Source: a virus
Reading direction: 5' to 3' (one strand)
Virus record (IMG/VR): IMGVR_UViG_3300042922_000982
Location: 93,407 to 157,406 of that record
DNA length: 64,000 nucleotides
Position numbers and translations under genes: made by a program. A model generated the notes under the pieces. The model had not been told where the DNA came from, searched no databases, and worked only from the letters and a program-made list of their open reading frames with translations. Shown one piece after another: positions 1-9,191 of the stretch (position 1 is its first letter; every line of letters starts with the position of its first letter).

Positions 1-159
1 ATCGTGGACCGCCTGTTCGGCGTCGTCGAGGCTTGATCTGGCGATGGTGATCTGCAAGGTGCGGGGCCTGGGAAGATCCTTCAAGTGCAGGGTGGTGGTG
101 CGCTCCGCTGATACGAAGCGCACCCCCGACACCGTCACCTGGAAGGTCGTCTGTTCCAT
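1..159 (-). CDS. hypothetical protein, C-terminus outside the window
   Basis: An ATG-started frame stays open to the window edge and encodes 53 residues beginning MEQTTFQVTVSGVRF. It starts 21 nt after the stop of the giant helicase gene, so it looks like the next gene of the same transcription unit. The start is beta-rich and hydrophilic with no recognisable motif. It lies where structural genes continue in the phage order, so a virion role is possible but unsupported. Confidence 0.6.
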   Translation of the reverse strand, partial: MEQTTFQVTVSGVRFVSAERTTTLHLKDLPRPRTLQITIARSSLDDAEQAVHD

Positions 160-180
160 GGCCCCGGCCCTGCCGATCGC

Positions 181-3100
181 CTACTCCAGATCCGGCTCGG
201 CGTGCCCGGCGGTACGGCCGGGCGCGCGATCGCTGCGTTTCTTGCCCATGAACTGGGCCTTCACGCGAGCGGGAGCCGCCTCGGCACCTTCCACCCGGCC
301 GAAGCGCGCCGCCTGGCGCACCTCGCCTGCCAGCTTCTGCTTGCGGGCAACCGCGATCCCCTTCTTCTCGTCCAGGGTCGAGACCCCGGCCGTGTGCGAG
401 CGGGTGATGACGCGGTGCACGATCGCCTTCGGCACCGAGCCGGTGAGGCGGGCGTGACGCCCGTAGAGCTGCTCCAGGTTGGCCTGGTTGTAGTCGCCGT
501 CCAGGTCGATCAGGTGCGTGCCGCGACCCAGGTTGACACCCGAGGCCGCGATGTTCGAGCTGACGACCAGGATCTTGTGCGCCTCGTTCTCGTTGAAGCT
601 CTTGACCGTATCGTTGCGCGAGGCGCTGATGCGGGTGTCGTGCTTCTCGACAGGCGACGTCTCCTCGTCCTCCGCGCCCGGCTCGGGCGTGAAGTCCTCG
701 TCGGTGCCGCCCGCCTCCTCGTGCGCCGCCTTCAGCTCGTCTTGCGACGCGCGGATGACGCCGTACTTGTAGCCCAGGCGATCGGCATCGGCGCCGCCCG
801 CCATCTTCTGCACGTCGGCATGGGCCCGCTTGAGGCGTTCGTACGTGTTGGACGTCTCGGGGAAGGTGCTGAGGCGATCGCGGGTGTCCGCGTGCGCCCG
901 CGCCACCGCCTTGAGGTTGCGGTGCTCGACCTCCTCCTCGTGCGTCAGACCGCCCGCCGCCGCCTTGGCGGACAGGTGGTTGTGGCGCTCGTAGGCGTGC
1001 TTCGTGTTGTCGTGGGTGTCTTGCAGGCTGGCCTTGAGGGCCTGGTGCTTGGTCGCCTCTTCGTGCATCTGGCGCTCGATCGGCTCCAGGCTGCTCTCGA
1101 GGTGGCGCTTGGCGTTGGCGCCCGAGTACTCGCCCATCACGCGCTTGGCCACCCCTTCGAGGTGGTTCTGGCCGTTGACGCGCTTGGAGGCGAGGATGAT
1201 CTTGGCGTGGGGGTCGTTGCGCATGATCTCGCGCACCTTGTCCTCCACGGCCTTGATCTTGTGAGCGTGAAGCTCCTCCTCCGAGTGGGCGATCGCCGCC
1301 AGGGCGCCCTTGCCGATCTTGCCGTCCTTGCCGCCGCCCTCGATCGCGCTCATGGCGCCAGAGCTGTGAAGCTCCTCGTGGTGGCGTTGGATCATGGCGT
1401 CGTGCTCGGGGCCGAGATCGACGTGCATGTCCTGCAACTGGGCCGACGGGGGACGCATCTCGGCGTCGAGGTCCTCGTTGGTGGAGGTCACCATGTAGCG
1501 GCTGAGCTTGTTACCCAGCTCGGCCTTCTTCTCCTCGTTGATGCCGATCAGGTGGCCGGTCGACTCGTCCTTGATGCCGTAGTTCTTGATGAACTGCTTC
1601 TCGGTGCCGAGATCGTGCTGGCCACGGTGCGTCATGTTGACGAGGTTGAGCTGCTCGCCCAGGTGGTTCTGGATCGGCGTGCCCGTGAGCGCCATGACGC
1701 CCTTGGCCCGGCCGTGCTGCGACGCCTTCAAGCCCGCGTCCTCGTGGTCGAGGCCGTGGATGTAGGCGTCCACCACCCGGCGCTGGCCGCCCTGCGTGCC
1801 CGCGCGGTTGAGCGTGTGCGCCTCGTCGACGATCACGCCGTCGAAGCCCTGCTCTTTCAGGTGCTGGGCGATCGGCTTGCCGCCCACCTTCTTGTTGCCG
1901 TGCACCGGGGCGCCGTCCTCGCCGAACAGCTCGTGCGCCTTGATGTTGTGCTCCGCCTCCAGGGCCGCCTGGACCTCGGGCCGGTGCAGATCATCGTGCG
2001 TGAGCCCCTTGTCGCGCATCACGTCCGCGAGCTTGACCGCCCCGATGCGGGTGGCCTTGTTCGCGAGCATGGAGCGCGTGACGACGTGGTACTTCGCGTT
2101 CGGGCTGATGTCCTTGCCGAACGAGATCTCGCCGCCCTCGTGGTGATCACCGGCGCCGGGCAGGTGCGGCTTCATGCCGAAGAAGGCCGCCGCGTCGTCT
2201 TTCCAGGCTTTCGCCTGGGTGGTGGAGGGCACCACGACCAGGTGCTTCTGCGCCGCGTCCGGGTTCTTCACCTTGGCAAGCTCGGCCGCCGCGAGCGCGG
2301 AGCTGGTCTTGCCGTTGCCGACGCCGAGCGCGCTGATGGTGCGCTGCCCGCCGTTGACGTAGTGGTGAATCATCTTCTGCTGGTGCTTGGTGAACCCGAT
2401 CTGACGGCCGTTGGTGTCGCCGTTGATGTGGCTCAACAGGCCAGGGATCGCCGTGGTCGCCTTGCCCTCGGGGCCGTAGACGTGAGAGCCCAGCTCGTCG
2501 AAGCCGTTGATCTGGTCGGCTGCGAGGGCCGCTTTTTGGCGGACCTGCTGCAAGCGCGGCAGGATGTCGCCGCGCAGCTTGACGCCGCCGAGCAGGTGCG
2601 TGATGCGGTCGACCGCCTCCATGGGCACGACCAGCCCGCGCTTGCCGCCCTTGGCGTTGGCCAGCTGGCCGTAGCCTTCCTCTTTCAGCATGCCGAGCAC
2701 CTGGGCGATCGCGTGCGCCTTGCGGATCGCCTGCGATTGCTCGGTGGTGGTGCCGAGGTTGGCGTCTTCCAGCCCGCCGAGGCCGTGCTTCTCGCCCAGC
2801 TCCTTGATGATGGCCTGCTCTTGCGCCTGGGTGGGCGTGCCCTTCCAGAACATCTTGTGCTTGACCATCGCGTTGGCCAGCTCGATCAGCTTGCCCTCGG
2901 GATCGGTGGGGTCCGACGGCAGGCTCAGAATGGCGCGCGGCTCGGGCGCGTCGATCTCGGGCAGGCCGTCCTTGACGCGCTGCTTGTTCGCCTTCAGGCG
3001 CGCCTTGCGCTCGTCGGCGGACTCGGGCTGCTCCATCTGGATGGTGGGCACGTCGGCGTGGGCCTTGCGGTCCGCGTCGGCGAGCTTGGCGTCGACGATC

Positions 3101-6100
3101 GCCTTCTCCTCGGGCGTGTGGGCCTCGAAGTAGGCGTGGGCCTTCTCGCGGCTCCAGTTGCCCAGGGCGGTCATCTTGTCCTGCTTGGCGTCGTAGCCCG
3201 CGAAGAGCTGCTTGCCGTTGTGCTCCACCGGCCCCTGGTGCTGGGCCAGGCCGCCGGTCTCGCCGATGATCTCGTGCAGGCGCTTGCCCGCCAGGTTGCC
3301 CTGGGTGATCACGGGCGACCCCTTGTGGTCGTACGTGACATGCATGAGCCAGTGGCTGTTGCCGTTGGAGAGGTGCACCACCGAGCTGGTGCCCGCCAGC
3401 GCGCGCAGCTTGCGGTTGAGGTCGTCGGCGGTGTGGATCACGGTGTCGCCGAGCAAGCCGCCCCAGTACTGATCCTTCACGCGGCCGTCGGCGCCGATGT
3501 GAATGTCGATGTCGTGGCCGTCGTGCGTGCGCGCGGTGAACGTGCGCGTGCCGTCGTCTTGCTGGGCGCCTTCCTTGAAGTCGACCGGGGCGTCCTCTGC
3601 CGCCGCCTTCGCCTTCTCGCCCTTGGTGGCCGTCTTGCGCACCTTGCCGTCGGCGACGGTGCGCTTGTGGCCCGCGATCTGCTTGGCGACGTGCTCGCTC
3701 AGGTCGTTGCCCGAGCTGTTCTGAATGGCCGCGTCGAGCTCCTTGTTGAAGTCGACCGCCAGGTTCTTGTTGTCGAGCCCCAGGTGGCGGTACAGCGCGG
3801 CGGCCGGGATGGTCCCGTCCTTCTTGCTGCCGGGCACCTGCGTCCCGTGCTCCGTCTCCGCGAACAGCTCGGTCTTGTGACCCTTCTTGCTCTTGGCGTC
3901 GTAGCTCTGGCGGACGTGAACGTGGACCGTCTTGCCCTCGTGCTGGATGGTGAACTTGTGCTCTTTCGCCGCCTTCTCGTCATCCGCGTGGCTGTGATCG
4001 CCGAAGTCGCCGCCGCCCGACAGGTGCGCGTGAAGCTCGGAGATGTGCTTGCCCACGAAGGCCGAGGGACCGGCGGCAATCTGGCCGCCCTTGGTGATGT
4101 ACACGGCGCGCCCGTGCATGGTGATCCAGCGCCCGCCGGGGTACTTCGAGAGCATCTCGGCGCCGATCCCCTTGAGGATCAGGTCGTCGAAGGGCTCGTC
4201 AACGCCCGCGACCAGCGCGTCGGCCACCCGGTAGGTCAGGCTGCCGGTGTAGCTCTTGGCGATCGCCTCGTCCACCTGGGACAGAGAACCCGGCCCGGCA
4301 AACGCCGCCATCTGGAAGATGAGGCCGTTGGCGCGGTCGACCACGGTCCAGACGCGATCGTCGCCGCCCAGGCTCTTGACCAGGCCGGTGTCGGCCAGCC
4401 ACATCTTCACCGTGCGCTGCGGCTCGGCGTCGAGGGGCCGATCCTCGAACACGAAGGCCATCAAGCGGCCCTCGGCGGTGTAGGGCATCAGCCCCTTGGT
4501 CAGCTCGGTGCCGTGGAAGTCCTGGAGGTCGCCCGCCAGCTGGAGGTGCTGCTTGGCGTTCATGAGCATCTTGCGGCCGGTGCCGGGGTGGTAGCCCAGG
4601 CGCTCGAACACGTCCGACACCGCGATCCAGCTCTTCTTGCCGCCCACCACGTCCTTGGTGGACTTGGGGGTGGTCAGCATGGCCATGTAGTCGCCCTTCC
4701 ACTTGAGGAGGTTGAGCGCCAGCTGGTACTTCTGGCCGTTCGGGTTGACCTTCGAGGGCTTGACGCCGCCGTTGACCAGCATGCGATTGACGATCATGTG
4801 ATCGTTAATGGCCACGGGCTCGCGATCGGCGGCTTGCAGGAGCGCCTTGTACTCCTTGCCCTTGCGCTGATCCTTGGGCACCTTGCGCACCGCGCTCTTG
4901 GCCGCCTGGATCTCGGCGTTCTGCGCGTTCAGGTCGTCCTTGGCGCGCTTGAGGCCCTCGGCCATGGCCGGAACGTGCTCGTGCTTGAGCATGTCCTTGA
5001 GCGCCTTGCCGCCGTCCTCGAGGCCCGCCGACACGACCACGGCGTAGCGCGCGCGGGGGTCGGGAATTTGCGCGATCGCCGCGCCCATGAGGGCCTGCAA
5101 CCGCTCCGAGTGATCGGCTTGCGCCACCTGGGCGAGCGGGTCGACGCCCTTGCCCTCGACCAGATCGCCGAGCGTGCCCGCTTGATCATCGTCGCCCGCC
5201 GGGGCGTCGAGGTGGGCGGCCACGACCTCGTGGGCCAGGCGCGACAGGCGCTTGACCTCGGCCGTTTCGACCTGCATGGCGTGAGCCAGCTCGGTGTCGG
5301 TGGCCGGGCGGCCAAGCTCCGTCTCCAGGGCGCCGCGCACGCGGCTCATCTGGGTCAGGCTGGTGTTGTCGGCCTGCGACACGCGAATGGGGCTGACGCC
5401 CATGATGTCGCGCCACTTGCGGCTCAACTCCTGATCGACGGTGCCCGCCACCTGATCGTGCAGGCTGGTGATGCGCTCGGTGGGGTCGTGGCGACCGATC
5501 ACCTGCCACGCGCTCATGCGGGCGTGCTGCGCCATGTCGGCGAAGAACGAATTGCTCGCCGGGCGGCCCTTCTCGTCGACGGAGGCCGTCATGCCGAGCT
5601 TGCGCATCCAGTTACCGGCGATCGCCACGATCTTCGGCTCCATGTTGCGCAGGGTCGCTTCTTTCACCCGGCGCTCCAGCTCCGGGGTGTAGTCCTTGTA
5701 GCCCTTGAGCTTCTCGCGGATCCGCTGCTTCGCCTCGTCGCCGTCGGCGAGGAAGAGCTGGCCTTCGAGCTTCTTCTTCTCGGCGAACTTGCCGAGGTGC
5801 TCCTCGAACACCGCCTGCTTCTGCACGCGGGCCGCCGCGCCCTCGGCGCTGTCCTTCTTGAGGCCCGGAATGTCGAACAGGGGGGCGGGCTTGCCGAGCG
5901 TCACCTTGGCCGGGGCCGCCGCCGTGTTCACCTTCGCGCGCACGTCGGGCTCGGCCCAGGCAAGCGAGCCCTGCGGGCCCACGCCGGGGAGCGTCTTGGG
6001 GGTCTTGGGCTTGGCGGCGGCCTTCGTCGCCTTCGTTTTCTTGCCGCCCGCCTCGCCGTGGGTGCCCACGGTCAGGACCGGCTGCTTGGCGTGCGCCTTG

Positions 6101-6567
6101 ACCTTGCCGCCCACATGGACGCCGGTCTTGCCCGCCTTGGCGGCAGCCTTGGTGGCCGGGGCGATCGCCGCCGCCTTCTTGGGCGATTGCGCCTTGAGGG
6201 CCGTGCTGGCCTTGCCCGTGGTGGGCTTGGTCGGCGCCTTGGCGACGGCCTTGGCCTTCACCTTGGCCTTCGGCGCGGCCACGGTGGCCGCCTTGCCCGC
6301 CTTCTTCGCGGGCTGGGCGCCCACGGGCTTGGCCTTGGGCACCGCCGCGCTGGCCTTGCCCTTGGTGCCCTTGACGGCCGCCTTGGTGGCCTTGGGGGCC
6401 GCGCCCGCTTTCGCGTCCTTCTTCTTGAGCTTCGCTTCCTCCAGAAGCTTGGCCGCGAGCGCGCTCACGACCTTTTTCTTGTTGACGTTGCGGGTGGTCT
6501 CGCGCACCTGGTAGACCGTGCCCGTTTTGGTGTGGCTCTGGTGAGCCTTCACCCTTTCGGTACTCAT
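181..6567 (-). CDS. giant virion-type protein: N-terminal tag, sigma-70-like segment, SNF2/DEAH helicase
   Basis: 2128 residues. The start ATG at 6567 lies 9 nt after AGGAGG. Residues 6-42 are a tag (VKAHQSHTKTG...VNKKKV) shared with the next two genes upstream. Residues about 45-230 are low-complexity Ala/Lys/Pro. Residues about 405-510 read like sigma-70 region 3 running into region 4: ELGRPATDTELAHAM, then GDDDQAGTLGDLVEG, then a region-4-like helix. The SF2 helicase lies in the C-terminal third: Walker A GVGNGKTSS near 1416, DEAH (VIVDEAHTLNRAG) near 1580, motif III LTGTPIQN, and motif VI QLYGRHARLTG near 2034. SNF2-family ATPases translocate on duplex DNA. Gene position and tag suggest an ejected virion protein, similar in logic to P1 DarB, but that is inference. 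Confidence 0.85.
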   Translation of the reverse strand: MSTERVKAHQSHTKTGTVYQVRETTRNVNKKKVVSALAAKLLEEAKLKKKDAKAGAAPKATKAAVKGTKGKASAAVPKAKPVGAQPAKKAGKAATVAAPKAKVKAKAVAKAPTKPTTGKASTALKAQSPKKAAAIAPATKAAAKAGKTGVHVGGKVKAHAKQPVLTVGTHGEAGGKKTKATKAAAKPKTPKTLPGVGPQGSLAWAEPDVRAKVNTAAAPAKVTLGKPAPLFDIPGLKKDSAEGAAARVQKQAVFEEHLGKFAEKKKLEGQLFLADGDEAKQRIREKLKGYKDYTPELERRVKEATLRNMEPKIVAIAGNWMRKLGMTASVDEKGRPASNSFFADMAQHARMSAWQVIGRHDPTERITSLHDQVAGTVDQELSRKWRDIMGVSPIRVSQADNTSLTQMSRVRGALETELGRPATDTELAHAMQVETAEVKRLSRLAHEVVAAHLDAPAGDDDQAGTLGDLVEGKGVDPLAQVAQADHSERLQALMGAAIAQIPDPRARYAVVVSAGLEDGGKALKDMLKHEHVPAMAEGLKRAKDDLNAQNAEIQAAKSAVRKVPKDQRKGKEYKALLQAADREPVAINDHMIVNRMLVNGGVKPSKVNPNGQKYQLALNLLKWKGDYMAMLTTPKSTKDVVGGKKSWIAVSDVFERLGYHPGTGRKMLMNAKQHLQLAGDLQDFHGTELTKGLMPYTAEGRLMAFVFEDRPLDAEPQRTVKMWLADTGLVKSLGGDDRVWTVVDRANGLIFQMAAFAGPGSLSQVDEAIAKSYTGSLTYRVADALVAGVDEPFDDLILKGIGAEMLSKYPGGRWITMHGRAVYITKGGQIAAGPSAFVGKHISELHAHLSGGGDFGDHSHADDEKAAKEHKFTIQHEGKTVHVHVRQSYDAKSKKGHKTELFAETEHGTQVPGSKKDGTIPAAALYRHLGLDNKNLAVDFNKELDAAIQNSSGNDLSEHVAKQIAGHKRTVADGKVRKTATKGEKAKAAAEDAPVDFKEGAQQDDGTRTFTARTHDGHDIDIHIGADGRVKDQYWGGLLGDTVIHTADDLNRKLRALAGTSSVVHLSNGNSHWLMHVTYDHKGSPVITQGNLAGKRLHEIIGETGGLAQHQGPVEHNGKQLFAGYDAKQDKMTALGNWSREKAHAYFEAHTPEEKAIVDAKLADADRKAHADVPTIQMEQPESADERKARLKANKQRVKDGLPEIDAPEPRAILSLPSDPTDPEGKLIELANAMVKHKMFWKGTPTQAQEQAIIKELGEKHGLGGLEDANLGTTTEQSQAIRKAHAIAQVLGMLKEEGYGQLANAKGGKRGLVVPMEAVDRITHLLGGVKLRGDILPRLQQVRQKAALAADQINGFDELGSHVYGPEGKATTAIPGLLSHINGDTNGRQIGFTKHQQKMIHHYVNGGQRTISALGVGNGKTSSALAAAELAKVKNPDAAQKHLVVVPSTTQAKAWKDDAAAFFGMKPHLPGAGDHHEGGEISFGKDISPNAKYHVVTRSMLANKATRIGAVKLADVMRDKGLTHDDLHRPEVQAALEAEHNIKAHELFGEDGAPVHGNKKVGGKPIAQHLKEQGFDGVIVDEAHTLNRAGTQGGQRRVVDAYIHGLDHEDAGLKASQHGRAKGVMALTGTPIQNHLGEQLNLVNMTHRGQHDLGTEKQFIKNYGIKDESTGHLIGINEEKKAELGNKLSRYMVTSTNEDLDAEMRPPSAQLQDMHVDLGPEHDAMIQRHHEELHSSGAMSAIEGGGKDGKIGKGALAAIAHSEEELHAHKIKAVEDKVREIMRNDPHAKIILASKRVNGQNHLEGVAKRVMGEYSGANAKRHLESSLEPIERQMHEEATKHQALKASLQDTHDNTKHAYERHNHLSAKAAAGGLTHEEEVEHRNLKAVARAHADTRDRLSTFPETSNTYERLKRAHADVQKMAGGADADRLGYKYGVIRASQDELKAAHEEAGGTDEDFTPEPGAEDEETSPVEKHDTRISASRNDTVKSFNENEAHKILVVSSNIAASGVNLGRGTHLIDLDGDYNQANLEQLYGRHARLTGSVPKAIVHRVITRSHTAGVSTLDEKKGIAVARKQKLAGEVRQAARFGRVEGAEAAPARVKAQFMGKKRSDRAPGRTAGHAEPDLE

Positions 6568-6658
6568 ACGCTCCATCCTCCTATTGGCATGGGATTGGCG
6601 TTCCGAGCGTAGCACGGGCAAGCAGCCGAAAAGGCACCATTTGACACCTTAGACGCAA

Positions 6659-6699
6659 TTATCCCCGAGGTGGGCCTGTTGGGCCTTCCTCGGGGATAA
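6659..6699 (-). terminator. strong hairpin, probable intrinsic terminator
   Basis: A perfect 12-bp inverted repeat (TTATCCCCGAGG pairing with CCTCGGGGATAA) encloses a 17-nt loop. On the minus strand it lies downstream of the tRNA-like element and upstream of the giant gene, and is followed by the weakly T-rich AATTGCG. It could separate a short stable-RNA transcript from the giant gene. Confidence 0.6.
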
Positions 6700-6722
6700 C
6701 TGCGGACTCCCGCCATGGGAGA

Positions 6723-6873
6723 TGGCGCCGTGGCAGGAATCGAACCTGCGATCTGAGGCTTCTCTGTTCCCGGCCGCCTGGGGGAGGTACTCCCGAACCG
6801 GGCGATATGGCCCCTCTCTCTACCTGGGTCGGGGTCTTGCAGGCACCCCTTCCGCCTGATGGTCATCACGGCG
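6723..6873 (-). tRNA. tRNA-like element with encoded CCA, anomalous length
   Basis: Read on the minus strand, the 3' end is canonical: a T-arm with 5-bp stem and TTCGATT loop (GCAGG...CCTGC), a 3' acceptor strand CACGGCG, then CCA. The exact 7-bp complement CGCCGTG occurs at 6873-6867, giving a closed molecule of 151 nt, much longer than a normal tRNA. I see no convincing D-arm. An anticodon-like stem-loop with GGGT/ACCC flanks exists near the 5' end, but no anticodon can be assigned. It may be a tRNA with an insertion, a tRNA-like RNA, or a captured host tRNA 3' end (att-like). Confidence 0.4.
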
Positions 6874-6878
6874 GGACC

Positions 6879-6884
6879 AGTATA
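6879..6884 (-). promoter_or_regulatory. -10-like TATACT upstream of the tRNA-like element
   Basis: The minus strand reads GGGTATACTGGTCCCG just before the tRNA-like element. A near-identical GGGTATACTGGACCCG occurs at 14315-14320. No -35 is recognisable 17 bp upstream. A phage -10-only promoter is suggested by the repetition. Confidence 0.4.
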
Positions 6885-6887
6885 CCC

Positions 6888-7256
6888 TCATGCGTAATCG
6901 ATCGCCACCACGCGATCGCCCCAGCGGCCCACGTTGCTGTCGTCGAGGTCCTCGGTGAGCCCCGCGAACATGGCCGGGCACCATACCCATCCCTCCGGCA
7001 GCGGCTCGGCGCGGGCCATCACGTTGAGCCACCCGCCGGGGGACGCCCAGAGGGTCGGGCACAGCCGGAAGTGCCCCCGGTGCTGGGCCCACACCGACGC
7101 CTCGTTCATGTTGGACAAGAGCCCCCACAGGAACGCGTACCACCCGGCCGTCACGATGGGCACCTTCACCACCACGCCCCCGATCAAGAGGGCATGGCGG
7201 GTGGCGCCGGTGGCGATCGCCAACCGGCCGGGCAAGCGGCGCGCCAGGCCCCTCAC
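6888..7256 (-). CDS. hypothetical protein
   Basis: 122 residues from a GTG that overlaps the upstream stop as GTGA, implying translational coupling. Mid-protein is Trp/aromatic-rich (WGLLSNMNEASVW, LCPTLWASPGGW) and it ends VGRWGDRVVAIDYA. Such an ending resembles phage proteins related to kinase-fold (phosphotransferase-like) families, where a terminal DGRxVAVDYG-type strand occurs, but no catalytic motif is visible. Function unknown. Confidence 0.75.
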   Translation of the reverse strand: MRGLARRLPGRLAIATGATRHALLIGGVVVKVPIVTAGWYAFLWGLLSNMNEASVWAQHRGHFRLCPTLWASPGGWLNVMARAEPLPEGWVWCPAMFAGLTEDLDDSNVGRWGDRVVAIDYA

Positions 7257-9163
7257 CACAGCAGGGGCGCCTCGGTGTCGCGCGGCACGGTAACGACCGC
7301 GTCGCGATCGCCGCGCCAATCGCCCACGCTCTTGGCGAGCCCGCCGCCGTGAATCTCGGCGTAGGTCAGCTGGGTCTCCTTCACCCCCTTGAACTCCTTG
7401 TGCGCCTTCACCTTGGCCGACATGTCGTAGGTGGTGCCCGGCTTGAGGCCGGTCGGCTTGGGGCTGAACCAGGAGGCCAAGTTGCCCTGCTCGTCGGTGA
7501 ACTTGTGCAGGTAGCTGGTGCCCCAGGCGTTGGTGATGGGGCGCGGCTCCTCGAGCAGCTTGAACTTGCCGGTCACGGGCGCGCCCGGCACGCCGATGTG
7601 GCCCGAGCGCTTCGGCGCGTTGACCATGCCGTTGGCGCGGGCGTCTTTCGCCGCCGTATTGGCCGCCTTGATGGCCGTGCGCTCCGCCTGCTCGGGGTCG
7701 ACGGGCGCGGGCCTCGGCGCCGCCGCCTTGAGGGGCCGCCCGGTGCCGACCAGCTTGTGCGCGAGCGCCACGTCGCGCGGCGACGGGTTCTGCTTGACCA
7801 GGTGGAAGCCGTCGTAGTCGAAGCCCGCGTCCATGAGGATGCGCCGCAGCCCCCTGGAGGTCTGCGGGAAGGTCAGATTGACGCCCAGGCCCCGCTTATT
7901 GGGGCCCTCGCCGTGCCGGACGGCGCCGTTGTAGCCGTCGTAGGTGCCGGGCGTGCCCATGTCGGGGCTGACGCCGTGATCGAGCCCGGTCACGCTGTAA
8001 CCCGCGTGATCGACCTGCGAATTGCCGATGATCACATGGCCGAACGGGCCCAGCACGACATGGTGGCCCTGCGTGCCGGGGCCGAGGTAGACGTGGTGGT
8101 CGTCGCCGAGCTTGACCACGTCGCCGGGGCTCAGGGGCGCCTGGGCGCCGTCCTTGCCCGCCTTGTCGTTGGCGATCGCCCCGGTGTGGGTGATGCCGCG
8201 CTGCCTCAACTCGTAGTCGACGTCCGGCGGCAGGGCCGGGCCTGCGGGTGGCTTGCTCATCTTCTTCGGTTCCCCGGGCGTTTTGTCCACCTTCACGGCC
8301 AGCCTTGGCTCGCGTTCGGTGGGCTTGGCGGTCGCCCGCTTCACTTTACCCTCCGCCGGGGCCTTCGCGCCAGATGCCTCGGGCTTGAGCGTGTGCGCCT
8401 TCGGCTTGACGAGCTTGGGCGCCTTGCCGGGCGCGGCGTCCTTCTTGACGGCCGCCTTCGGCGGCGCCTTGTCCGCCTTGACGGTCGCCTTCGGCTCGGG
8501 GGCGGGCTTGGGCGCCTGCTTCTTCACCGTGGCGATCGCCGCCTTGGTGGTCTTGGGCTTGGCGGCGGCCTTGGTCGCCTTGGGGGCCGCGCCCGCCTTC
8601 GCGTCCGGCTTGACCTTCTTGGCGGGGGCCTGCTTCGCCACGGCGGCCTTCGGCTTGGCGGCCGGTTTCACCGGGGTCGCCTTGACGGCGGGCTTCGGGG
8701 CCCTGACGGCGGGCTTGGGGCGGTTGACGCGCAGGTGATCGTGCGCCGCTTTCACCCAGGCCGCCGTGGCCGTGTCGACCGGGTGGGTCGTGTCGTTGGT
8801 GAAGGTGTACTTGTCGCGGGCCGTGGCGATCGCCGCCTTGATGTCGGGGATGGCCATGCCCTGGAAGTGCGCCCGGTGCTCCAGATAGACCTTGTCCGCG
8901 AGCGCCTTGAGCCGGGGGTCGGTCAGCCGATCAATGAAATCGCTGGCCTCCTTGGCCGTGATCGGCGCCGAGGCCGGGGCCGTCGCCGCGCGCGCCTCGA
9001 TAGCCATCTGGCTCGCCATGGCGGCCACCAGCGCCCGCTTGTTGACGTTGGCGGTGTGTGCGCGCACCTGCGCCACCTTGCCGCCCTTGGTGCGGCGCTG
9101 GTGCGCCCGCACGTTGACCAGGGCCTTGTTCAGCCCGTCGATCGCCTGATCCACCTGTCCCAT
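7253..9163 (-). CDS. tagged Ala/Lys-rich probable virion protein
   Basis: 636 residues. The ATG at 9163 follows AGGAGG with a 5-nt gap. Residues 18-54 carry the tag VRAHQRRTKGGKV...VNKRALV, which recurs in the adjacent genes 9192-10817 and 181-6567. Residues about 125-270 are histone-H1-like AKP repeats, probably a flexible DNA-binding or packing linker. The C-terminal third has folded segments (NLTFPQTSRGLRRILMDAGF; AYTDEQG-like region) without a known motif. Gene order after MuF suggests an internal head protein; no enzymatic site is seen. Confidence 0.85.
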   Translation of the reverse strand: MGQVDQAIDGLNKALVNVRAHQRRTKGGKVAQVRAHTANVNKRALVAAMASQMAIEARAATAPASAPITAKEASDFIDRLTDPRLKALADKVYLEHRAHFQGMAIPDIKAAIATARDKYTFTNDTTHPVDTATAAWVKAAHDHLRVNRPKPAVRAPKPAVKATPVKPAAKPKAAVAKQAPAKKVKPDAKAGAAPKATKAAAKPKTTKAAIATVKKQAPKPAPEPKATVKADKAPPKAAVKKDAAPGKAPKLVKPKAHTLKPEASGAKAPAEGKVKRATAKPTEREPRLAVKVDKTPGEPKKMSKPPAGPALPPDVDYELRQRGITHTGAIANDKAGKDGAQAPLSPGDVVKLGDDHHVYLGPGTQGHHVVLGPFGHVIIGNSQVDHAGYSVTGLDHGVSPDMGTPGTYDGYNGAVRHGEGPNKRGLGVNLTFPQTSRGLRRILMDAGFDYDGFHLVKQNPSPRDVALAHKLVGTGRPLKAAAPRPAPVDPEQAERTAIKAANTAAKDARANGMVNAPKRSGHIGVPGAPVTGKFKLLEEPRPITNAWGTSYLHKFTDEQGNLASWFSPKPTGLKPGTTYDMSAKVKAHKEFKGVKETQLTYAEIHGGGLAKSVGDWRGDRDAVVTVPRDTEAPLLW

Positions 9164-9191
9164 GGTGCCCTCCTGCCCCTATGCCCGAGCC

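Noticed and set aside
202-6612. A 2136-codon open frame on the plus strand opposite the giant gene
   Set aside because: It is an antisense shadow created by GC-rich codon bias; its product is Leu/Arg/Val/His-rich low complexity, has no domain, while the minus frame has clear helicase motifs.
6723-6873. tmRNA gene
   Set aside because: The element is far too short and no tag-coding region or tmRNA-like pseudoknots can be seen.
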